Source: Pseudopyrenochaeta lycopersici
Lineage: Eukaryota; Ascomycota; Dothideomycetes; Pleosporales; Pseudopyrenochaetaceae
NCBI GenBank assembly: GCA_003313425.1
Contig: NHZP01000001.1
Location: 992,001 to 1,056,000 of the forward strand
Direction: 5' to 3'
Length of the DNA: 64,000 bases
The position numbers and the translations under genes are program-made. This document shows, in pieces, positions 46,847 to 56,482 of this stretch (its first letter is position 1; the number at the start of each line of letters is the position of its first letter). The notes beneath the pieces were generated by a model. It did no database searches, was not told where the DNA came from, and worked only from the letters and a program-made list of their open reading frames with translations.

Positions 46847-49326
46847 CTACACGATGCGCACCCTGTGGACACTGCCGTGAATTCTAAACCCACTAATGTA
46901 TTTCGGTATGCAGATTTGTTTGTGTGCCTCTGTCGGACCTTTTCGAATTACTTCGACCATCTCGGTCAGGCTCAGGGCCGGTTCGAACGCACCCCGCAAT
47001 GCCCCGAGGAGTGTCTCCAGGCCGTTTCTTACCAGGAAGTCGCGCATGGCTTGGGCGACGGGTAATGCCGCCTTGGAAGGCTCAATCTTGCTGTTGTCTT
47101 TGAAAAGCGTTTCAAGGCCCCGTAAGAATTGAACGTGACTATGCCTCCCATACTTGAGGAAAGCGACACATATCTTAGATGCCTTGATGCGGCTCCTCGT
47201 CTCAGTGCCACTAGGAAAGCACCTCGAGTACGCGGACTGTTCTGGCGTAATGACAAACTTCTTTGCATCTACAAGAATCCGGATTATGTTGTTGATTGCG
47301 GATGCCACGCTAGCTTGGGTGTGGTGAAGCCTCAGGAAGCCGAGGTTTCGCAGTCTGGGCCAATCCTGGTCAGAAAGCTTTTTTGAGCCATCAAGGCTCT
47401 GATTGAGCCGTTCCCTCCATGCCCATTCACTGCAGAGTCCAATGCGTGTAGTGACTAGCTCGAAAGCCGGCACTCCTCTGTGTACGTCTATCCTCGTCGT
47501 CGGGCGAAGGATGAGGTACATTGTGTTGTAGCCTTTGCGAGCGTCTACTTCGTTTTCTGTAATAAAAGCGAACAGATGATCGCCTGGCTGCGTGCGTATT
47601 CGATCCCATGCCAACAGGCAAAGACTTGTTGGATTTCCAAATCGGTCAATGACATTGTAGAGGAGATAACGCTGAAAACAAGCCGGCAATTCTTCTGGCT
47701 GTTGTTCAAAGACAAACAAACGCGTCAGATTCATTTCTAGAGCCCCGGTGGTTGCGTCCACGGTAGGCTGGAGTTGGGTTCCAGGCTTGAAATCCTTGCC
47801 CGATACTTCAGGGATTAGCTCTTTCAAGGTGATACTGGAGCCCTTGTTGAGATACACTTGCAGATCGATTTTAGGAAACCACACATGCTGATCTGGCACA
47901 GTTGTCGATGGTAATGCGTGGGCAAAGGCACTTTGCCAAGCATTGTGACTTTTGCATTCTGGTACCCATGTCGGTTTTGCTGAAACTATATCTCTCTAGT
48001 GCTTAGACGATAGCCCAGCCTAGTCGAGAAAACTATACTTTCGAGAGATAAGGAGCACATGCGCAAAGAAGCCGATGGAAAAGTGCTGAAAGGAAAGGCT
48101 GTAGTCAATGTAGATATTCTTTCGCAGGTCAGCGTCGACCAGGAGCTGTTGATGGCAAAACACCGATCACGAGGATCAGACGCCTTGCACCTCGATGTGA
48201 GCGTAGCAAGACTGAATGCGTCTTTGGTTTGCTCCGTATTGAGGGCCTTCTGCGCCAGATACTGGACCCAAGGTGCGCTTGTTGCATTCCAATTGAATCG
48301 GACGGATGACTGCCTGGAGATACGGGAAATGGTTTCCTTGTCTGCATGGAAGTCGACGTTACCAATGCGGAACACTGCTCTTGGAGAAACTAAGAGTTCC
48401 TGAATGACCCAGACGCAACTAAAATAAGACCTTTCTAGCAAACTTGACAGATTAATAGTCTTCTTTCCTTTGTTTGAGGAAGAGGTGGGAAGTGCAATGG
48501 GCCGTGAAACAATCTCGTCTAGTGTCGAATACATGGGATGCCTAGTAGAGGGAATTATGATATCTTCACCGAGGAAGACCACAACGCGGCTGCCATTCCC
48601 ATAAATTTGTTGCATTTTTGCTACTTGTTCAGATCTTTCGACGAGATTACTCTGATTGATACCTGAAGTGCAAGACACCTGTCAGTGTGTATCTCATAAC
48701 CTTCCCGCTGTTGAACCTCACGTACATATTGCATCCACCCACATCATCCGAATTCCTCGCCACGGTCTTGCGAATTTCAGCATCGACCAGCAGTTTTGTG
48801 TCTGGAAGAGTACATCCCAGTAAGGCCCGATAAAAACTGGCTTGCATGCAGAGCTGTCATCGCTTTCACCCGCCCACTGATAAGACACTGTCTCATATTC
48901 CGGTCGGTTGTCGGAAGTGAATGTCTCAAGGGTCAAGTGAACTGGATAATCTCTCCTAGGCACAGCATCTAAGCAGACTAGGCGGGTTCCGTTGGGTCTC
49001 AAGGTGTCACCGTATATATCGGAGCTGGTCGTAGTATGTTGTGGAAAGGAGGATGGCGGTCTCTTCGGCAATCCCTGGGCGCTGCTTTGTGCACTGAAGT
49101 CTGGTTCTCTCATGTTTAGGTATGGAACATCTTTTGGCCATGAAAGATTCATTCTGCCGATAGGTTCGTCTGGCGGAAGTGTCAAACCTGGTTGTGAGTT
49201 TCTTTGCATAGCCAGAAGCTTCGCTGTAGAGGGGCATACGCATCCGCATGCTTGACATCCTGGAACATTGCTCTCATCAACAAGAACATATGGTTCGTGG
49301 CAATATGGGAGATGCCAGCGGGTCAT
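46847..49326 (-). pseudogene. HET-domain (heterokaryon incompatibility) pseudogene
   Basis: HET proteins trigger cell death when incompatible strains fuse. Exon 1 is 48726-49326 and exon 2 starts at 48662, joined across a 63-nt intron to give the canonical MWVDAICINQ. Other hallmarks are YETVSYQWAG and the DPRDRCFA-type end of the domain. Beyond that the frame shifts near 48145-48152 (one base missing or gained), after which the homologous frame continues but meets TAG at 48020-48022 and again at 47996-47998. The C-terminal domain then resumes intact to 46847. Three lesions in otherwise well-kept sequence suggest recent loss. An intron through both TAGs was tested but the phases do not match. 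Sequencing error cannot explain all three easily. Confidence 0.8.
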
Positions 49327-49888
49327 TCTGGATATTATGAGCTCCTCACACCGACGACCGCGCTTCTAGCTGCACAAGACCTTGTCGCGCCATTCAAGGA
49401 CGTGAGTAAATAAATGCTGGAGCATCCACAGAAGGAAGAAGTGAGCATTTCAATTCTTGTCTGTCATAGCGAAGTATTTTAGATAAATGGCCTGGCAATC
49501 TGACATGCACTGTCAGCGTGTGGCTGACGTTCCGGTGAGATGCCCCAGGCACCAGTTCTGCACCAACAAACCATCCATTGAAAATCTAAAAAGCAAGAGA
49601 ATAGATGAATTCGCAAGGAATTAATAAAAGAGCCACCTAAATACCCATGCTGAGGGGTAAAAGGTAGAAATTCACTGATTCGCGTGTAATCGAACCAAGG
49701 CTCTATCCCCATCCACACCGAAGTCCAAGAAGGCAAAAGCATAGATGAACGTGCAAGAAATTGATTAAGGGGCCATCGAACTGCCTCGCGAAGCCATAAA
49801 TGCACAAAAAGATAACGCACTGGCGCGGAATCGAACATAGAAACCATCCAACCATCCACGCCAGGAGTCTAACAAAACAAAAAATAAA
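49327..49888. repeat. Decayed tRNA-like repeat cluster upstream of the tRNA-Ala gene
   Basis: B-box-like TTCGATT elements occur at 49687-49696 and 49827-49836 in the same orientation as the tRNA T arm at 49898-49912, each preceded (on the minus strand) by a GGATGG-type motif. Segments near 49575-49645 and 49720-49795 also resemble each other (both contain AATTRAT-like and CATAGATGAA / AATAGATGAA sequence). These look like several degenerate copies of a unit containing a tRNA 3' half. Alignment is by eye and the copies are poor. Confidence 0.45.
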
Positions 49889-49984
49889 TGGACTCGCGGG
49901 GAATCGAACCCCGGACCACTCCCAGTCGTATTCCAGAGGATCTGGAGATGCTAAGGGAGTATTATACCACTAAACCACAAGCCC
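49889..49984 (-). tRNA. tRNA-Ala (AGC) with a 24-nt intron
   Basis: Acceptor stem GGGCTTG pairs with CGAGTCC including G3:U70, the universal alanine identity element. The D arm holds TGGTTTAGTGGTATAAT, the anticodon stem is CTCCC/GGGAG, and the mature loop TTAGCAT gives anticodon AGC. A 24-nt intron interrupts it after position 37 (the canonical site). The T arm is CGGGG-TTCGATT-CCCCG, and the discriminator base is A. The weak point is the U13-U22 mismatch in the D stem. The terminal CCA is absent from the DNA, as in eukaryotes. Confidence 0.9.
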
Positions 49985-51146
49985 AGGCTGTGAATTGATG
50001 TACCAGAGACAAAAATTTAAATATATCATGAGATAAAAGAGTTTCATCACATCTACTTCGAACTTCGAATTGCCCTCGACGCCTCCTCCTTAATTGGCCA
50101 CGCGTCAGGCACCCCGCTATTAAGTGGCGCGGCTGCATTTGTTGAGTGGACATGACATAGCCCGTGCCTAATTGTCCTAGTGTCTAGCGTTTGATTGGTG
50201 CAGATTGTGTTTGAATGCGTAGCCCCCTGTCGCCTACGCAATATCGATTAGCAGTCTCGACCCTAAGTAGCGGGATACTGGTTTTGTGTCAATGCAAGGC
50301 TCACCCCGTGTTCAATCTCATAGTATTAAGCTCAGGCAGGAGAATTCGGCAACCTCAACGCGTTTTAAGCACGTGTTTTGAGAGTGAATCGCACCGCAGC
50401 AGCGCTTATATTCGAACCTGTAGACACATAGACTTGAAGTTTGTATTAGAAGCTTGCTGTGAAGTAGTCTTGGCAGCTTTTTGAGATGTTTTGGTGGAGA
50501 TTTGGGCGGGTTCGTCGTGAACCTTGGCAAGGGTCCCTCTCGTGGAATTAACGTCATGAAAGCGCTCAATTGAGCCCGTCATTCTCAAGACCTTGAAGCA
50601 AGCTGACGCAAGCGGGCAGAAGCTCTTGCCGCACGTTAAATGTAGAAGATATCGATAGAGATATTGAAGCCTAACCAATCCATGTCGAAAGGCAAACCAA
50701 TAGGATCATAGGAACAATCCAGCTAAGCAGGTAGAGATTCTCATCTGGTACGAAATTCAGCGTGTTTCTCTCAGGGATTTATCTTCAAGTTTATATTCCG
50801 AACTACATGATACCACAGCCATGTTAGCTTGTTGGGTCGAGATTGAGAAATATGCTGAAAGTGGCTTGTTTGGCAGCAGCCTGTGTATTTTGAGGCATTA
50901 GATGTACATCACCATGACGATGAACCGCGAGAGATAGGCCTATGCCGCCCAGCACACAAGTAACCATGACCGTAAGAGGACTAAGTCAATTCTATGTGTG
51001 ACTTAATCAATATCCTAAACTACAAATATATCGATAACCACACAAGTCCAAGACAAGAATACTGCTAGGGCATCTCAAGTAAGCTTTACGTGCTAGAAAC
51101 GTTGGACAGGATATAGGAGACGTACCGTGTGGGTTCAGGGGAACAA
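49985..51146. other. Intergenic region upstream of tRNA-Ala
   Basis: Contains the tRNA 5' flank that is duplicated near 54.8 kb. AT-rich. Short frames only; no gene supported. Confidence 0.5.
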
Positions 51147-51494
51147 CTACGAGCGGGAATCTCGGATTTTCTGCTCGAAATCATCGATGTCGAACGAGGA
51201 CCTGTCGAACGGAATCACAGCAATGTTCTTGTGGGTGCCTTTGTGACCACTACCCTTATTACCTGATCCAATAAAGTCTTTCACGGCCTGATCTTTCGCT
51301 TGGGAGTTTGCCTGGATCTTGGCCACAGCCTTGTTTGGATCCTTTGAATTCTGATGGACATCGATGCGGAGATCAACCGTCTTTACGGCGTTGCTTCTCG
51401 TAGTAAGGTTTTCTGGGAGAGCTTGAAGGAGCTTATCCTTATTGCGGCGCGCATTCATGGCAAGCGTTTCTAGGACCTGTTTCCAAGCCATCAT
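51147..51494 (-). CDS. Small orphan protein, 115 residues
   Basis: One exon, beginning with two consecutive ATGs (51494 and 51491). The product is polar: an N-terminal helix (MAWKQVLETLAMNARRNKD), a Thr/Asn-rich middle, a segment of Gly-His-Lys (GSGNKGSGHKGTHKN), and a final acidic helix (DIDDFEQKIRD). No signal peptide or membrane segment. A TATATAA lies about 100 nt upstream (near 51590-51598), which supports a transcribed gene. No relative was recognised. It sits in the accessory-looking region beside the tRNA and HET pseudogene, and may be a lineage-specific gene or chance ORF. Confidence 0.45.
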   Translation of the reverse strand: MMAWKQVLETLAMNARRNKDKLLQALPENLTTRSNAVKTVDLRIDVHQNSKDPNKAVAKIQANSQAKDQAVKDFIGSGNKGSGHKGTHKNIAVIPFDRSSFDIDDFEQKIRDSRS

Positions 51495-52449
51495 GGAGGG
51501 TATTGAAAATATAATTCTACGAATTTGGAGTGGAAAGTCGAAAGAATAGTATATGAAGCGTGGAAGTGAATGTCGCGGAAACTCAGTGCATTTATATACA
51601 TCTTCATCGACAGCTTTGACGCCTTCATTCCATGTTGATTAGTTCTGGTTTGACGTGTGTTGGCAGCGATGGGATAATTGAATCAATCTCAGCGAATAAA
51701 ACCCCGCGAGTTTAGAAGGAAGAGCAGCATGGAAGCGGCGAGTACGCAGTGAATGAGCTCGACTAGGATTCTCGGCGCCTAATCATTTCTTGGTGCTATA
51801 ATGGGGGCCAGCACGAGCCATCTTCAGCATGCATTTGACAGTCATGTGACATGAGGTCTGTGATGAGAGTGTGCTCTAGGATGTGCGCCAGATATCATTC
51901 GGCGTGTGTCAAATGTTGCCTGGATGTCATAGAGCATTTAACGCCTGGATGTTTGTCTCATGAATCGGACGTTTCGCATGACGCTGAAAATCCCCCCTCT
52001 GATTCGTTCAGAAGTTTGCTGGAGTTTCTGATTGGCTTGGAAAGCTGCGGGAGTTTTTAGCGCCCCGATGGTGGGGCTAGAAAGAGATAAGCGCGCGTTA
52101 TGTCTTCTGAAGAGGCGCGAAGGGAGCTTTGACCTTTGACGCTGCACCGCCACTTGACTTTAATTTCAGTAAATTCCCACTCATGGCTCCCTCTTAGGCT
52201 AAGTATCGCTTGTCTGGCCTGGCACTTTTAGTTTCTAGCATTTCAATCACTGACGTCGTCCACTTTTATACGTGCTTGTCAATAACTTCACAATCTGATA
52301 GACGACGCGTTGAACGTGTACGAAATCCTACCTCACATGATACCCGCTTCGTCAGTCACTCGTTGTCAGGCACTTGGCTGGCTTCTACAGCCCCTTCCCC
52401 ATCGTCATCGAGTGTTCAACATGCACTTTCGGTCCTTCAGGTTCACTAG
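51495..52449. other. Intergenic region before the AIM9-like gene
   Basis: Promoter of the small ORF and upstream region of the phosphotransferase gene. It may hide the missing first exon of the latter. Several short frames, none supported. Confidence 0.45.
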
Positions 52450-54360
52450 CAAGATGCAATCTACATCACAGACTCCAAAATTGTTCGCAGAAACAGGCCG
52501 TGGCGTCGGTATAATGATCCCAACTTGGCCCAACAAGCATATTCACTGTCTAACCTGGTGAAATCAGATGAAAGCATCTCTGAGGCGGATTTATATCGTT
52601 ATACCCGCCAACGGTGGCTGTAAGCGCGATTCCTCGCCAGGTTTACGAGGGATTTACTTACAATGTGTCTACAGAAAGAACGAGCAAGGGGAACTGGCAA
52701 AACGCTATCTTAAGTTCAACCTACCGCAATTGCTTAAGGAAGCTGTTGGTGTTTGCAAGGGAGCCCGACACTGTTTGTCTCTTAGTCCTACGGTGTGCGT
52801 TGTCACTGAACTCGCAAACAGGTACCCAAGTCCTGAAGTGCATTGAGGGCTTGCATAACAAGGCTTTTATTCTGACTATGGACAATGGCGCACAGGTTGT
52901 CGCGAAACTTCCGAATCCAAACGCCGGGCCGGCTTATTACACGACTGCCTCCGAAGTCGCTACCCGGCAAATGGTACGCGCAGATGCCAGCTTGAGAATT
53001 ACACATAACTGACAGAATTAGCTTAGAGAAGTCTTCAGTATCCCTGTCCCTCGCGTGCTTGCGTGGTCTTGTGATGCTGTGAATAACTCAGTTCAGGCTG
53101 AGTACATCCTTGAAGAAAAGGTTCCCGGCGTGCGATTAGGTACAGTATGGTACAATCTGCCATGGGGAACAAAGCTGGCTATTGTCGACCAGGTCGCTCA
53201 ATTTGATGGCTCTTTGAGCGCTGTAAAATTTAAAACTCATGGTTGCATATATTTCAAAGAGGACCTCCAACGCTTGACCGGAAATTCAGAGGCCATACAA
53301 CTCAACTTAGGCCAGCAGGACTCGACTCTTGAGCGATATGCAATGGGACCCTTAACAAAGGCAGAGCTTTGGATCAGTGGTCAGGAGCAATTGGATATTG
53401 ATCGAGGCCCATGTACGTCGACGACCTAATCCAAGGTCCTGCGGCAGATGCTGATCAAAACCAGGGAAAAGCCCACAAGCATATGCGCGAGCATTAGGCG
53501 CCAATGAAGTATCATGGATCAGACACAATGCCAAACCGCGCATGAACTACTATCGGTCGCCAGAAGATCCTGAGTTTCCTGAAGATGCGATTGAATTACT
53601 CGCCAAGTATGAACAAGTCGCGTCACTTTTGGTCCCAGCGTCAAATGACGAGTCGGCTACCACCAAAACTCTTTGGCATCCCGATCTCCATCTCGACAAT
53701 GTGTTTGTGGATCCAGTTTCGCATAAAATCACTGGTATCGTGGACTGGCAATCAGCGGTTGTAGCACCGCTGTTTTATCAGTCCGGTGTCCATCGAGCGT
53801 TCCGACATTACAAGACTGTCCGAGAGGGCTGGGTCATGCCCGAGAAGCCCGAAAATTACGATACCCTGGACCCAGACGAGCAAAAACAAATCGATCAGGA
53901 GCTGGAGAGCGAAACGATACACAAATACTACGAACTTCAAACCATGAAGCGTGCACCACTTCACTGGAATGTTCTTCAGCAATCATCGGTGCCCGTACTT
54001 AGAAAGCCTGTCTGGCTTGTGACCGGCGTATGGGAGAACAGGGATCTGTTCTTCCTGCGTGACTCCCTCATTGCGCTCGTTGCTCAATGGAATAAGATCT
54101 TTGGGGAAGATACACCATGTCCTATTACATTTTCAACAAAAGAACTTGAGCTGCATGCGAAGGAGGAGGAGAACATGGATGGTGTTGGGAAAATGCTGTC
54201 ACTATTCCAAGAACAAGGTGTTCTACCAGCAGATGGCATGGTGCAACCCGAGGACTACCAGACTGCTATTGAAAACTGCTACAAGTACAAAGAAGTCTTT
54301 GTTAACGCCGCTCAAAATGAGGACGAGAGAGATTTGTACTCCAAACTCTGGCCGTACTAA
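52450..54360 (+). CDS. AIM9-like phosphotransferase (APH-type kinase fold), 5' end unresolved
   Basis: Fungal family of aminoglycoside-phosphotransferase-like kinases related to mitochondrial Aim9. Exons: the first ends at 52619; then 52675-52772, 52822-52973, 53022-53412 and 53465-54360, with all phases consistent. The first exon frame is open from 52450 but has no ATG, so the start lies in an upstream exon I could not place. Motifs: DLYRYTRQRWL lead-in, AFILTMDNGAQVVAKLPNPNAGP with the ATP-binding Lys, LWHPDLHLDNVFVD (catalytic HxDxxxxN) and ITGIVDWQSA (DFG-type metal site). These are intact, so the enzyme looks functional. The C-terminal 150 residues are helical. It sits in the accessory-looking pocket and is intact, unlike the HET gene. 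Substrate unknown. Confidence 0.75.
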
Positions 54361-56482
54361 GAGAATTCTCAGTAGATACATTAATCATTTATCTTGCTCT
54401 TGCAGATCCTAATGCAAAGGTATGTGTCTAGTTCTTCTCTGCTAATTTCGGAGGAATCAAGCACCTGCAGCCATGTTTTAGCCAACTGCGACATCTTTGT
54501 TATAAACATTTAAAACAGACCAGTTAGATGATCTAGCCAAGACGGTGGTTACATTATGCTACAGCGCAAAGGGAATAATCCAATATGTTTCCAGGCCCAA
54601 TTGTCTAGTGTAGTAAGAAACTAATTTCTATAAGTGGTACCCTAATATCTTAGAGCTACCTAAAACTACGCAAGAGTAAGATGTAGGTTGATTGGGCCTA
54701 TGGGATTGAAAAATATAAGACAAATCCTTACATTTCTTGCAAAAACTTTTGAAGGATCATTGCGGGAGAATAGTACCACTAAACCACAACCCCAGGCTGT
54801 GAATTGATTAAGTGAAAGGTGATTTTTCAGTTTATATCATCAGATTTACGTTTTTGACGTTCAAGAAGTTAAAGACGATGAATTTTCGCAATAAAATGCC
54901 TACAAACTCTGAATTTGACTCTATCATTGTTTAGAGAAGTTTAAATGTTGAATATTTGGTTATCTAAAATACTACACAATGCTAAACCAAAGCTGGATTT
55001 CAAACAGTAAAAATTTTCATGTAAGCTTTTGGTAGTTTCATATGGTTCAGGGATTAAAATTACTTTGTGCGTTGTGTGCAGGGCGTAGCAACATCTTCGT
55101 TCATCCGCTGGTTGGACTCGTCGCTTCATCATTTTCACGGCTTGCATAATTGAAAGTATTGGTACTACATCATTTCCCAACTAAATCAAGCCATGGCGTT
55201 TTGTAAAACAGTACTTGGGCCTGTGGGCTTGTTTGGACGACTTTTATCTGTCGGATTGAAGTAGGAATCGCCATATTAGGCCAAAACGACTGCTCGAATT
55301 ACCCGAGTCCCTCGCCAACAACCTTAAGAGAGTAGCGAAGGCTGGAAAAAGTGACGAAACTGATTGCGAGTTATCAAGCGCTTTCTATTTGATGTGAAAA
55401 CTCAATTGTGGTCAGATTACAACTTGCTCGCAGCTGTAGCTATATACTTCAGTCCCCTGCTATATGTGGGACCACTCCGATGGAGTATCATAGGTTCAAT
55501 GCCGTGGACACTGGTGCATAAACATATCACATGCGTCATATTGGGCAACCATTGGGCAACCATGGAGCACATTAGAACTCCACTTGACAGAGTCTAGTCC
55601 CTGTTGTGCACAGGAGGTGTTTCCTGGCGCCGAGTACGTATCGAATTCATAATCGAGACCCCAAGTCATTTGGACCTGCTTAGGTACTTGGACGCCCAAG
55701 AAGCTCTGGGGTCTCTCAACAAAGATTCACTCACCTAGGAACCGGCGAGAACGCTTATCCAGCGTCACGCCACAAATACGACAGCGCGCAATTGGGTCGG
55801 GCCGTCCATGTTCCTGGGAAACTCCTGGAGACTGCAGCTACGACAGCCTGCCTATCAGCGTCTCGTACGATTCACACATCCTTTATGGTTGCGAGCTCAC
55901 GAAAGTGGACCTTGGGGCCTCAACAAAATCCTCAACGGCGGAAGTCCCGATGGAGCACCAATCATCTTCACCTCCAGAAGTTCGCAAGGATTGCTCATAG
56001 CCCCCTTGCGCAACGTTGTCGTTTCCGACCTTGCCTAGTTGCTGTGGCCAACATTGCGCCGAGCTTAGAGTCGAGGGGAACGTAAGGAATTTTTCCCCAA
56101 GGGTCGTAGATTTTACAATATGAGAAAGTATCACGCCCTTATACAGTGGATGATACTGCAGGTTGTGCCGCCCCTTTCCGAAGGGCCACTTCTGTTGGTC
56201 TGCAAAGCAGAACTCAGGTTCCATAGCCATCATTGGGGTGCCGGGTGTGCGTATATATGGGAGTTCTCGGGGCAGCAATAAGGTCCCATCCATGTCTTCA
56301 AAACTTCTCAGGTGTCAAAGCTGATACACTGTGAACCGTCCTCAATAGAGTGGTTGGCGGGCACCAAGTTGTGGACCGACGATAACGCTCAACAGTACAA
56401 CTGAAGGGTCCCTTTGAGAGGACTGGTTGGATAATTCCAAGATAAAAGCGTTTATTGGTTGCTAAAAGCATGAAAGGGTATT
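54361..56482. other. Two-kilobase gene-poor, AT-rich region with a tRNA fragment
   Basis: Between the AIM9-like gene (+) and the membrane protein (-). Markedly AT-rich at 54400-55100. Holds the tRNA 5'-half duplicate. Frames of 60-136 codons lack support. Confidence 0.5.
54764..54808 (-). pseudogene. tRNA-Ala 5'-half fragment with 5' flank
   Basis: Matches 49955-49999 over 45 nt with few differences: 15 nt of 5' flank, the acceptor 5' strand, D arm and anticodon-stem 5' strand (CTCCC). Sequence then diverges before the anticodon. Since the 5' flank is included, this is a DNA duplication rather than a retrocopy of the mature tRNA. Weaker similarity may extend into the flank beyond it. Confidence 0.75.

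Noticed and set aside
47986..48120. An intron that would remove both TAG codons of the HET gene
   Set aside because: Candidate donors and acceptors exist, but their phases do not connect the homologous frames.
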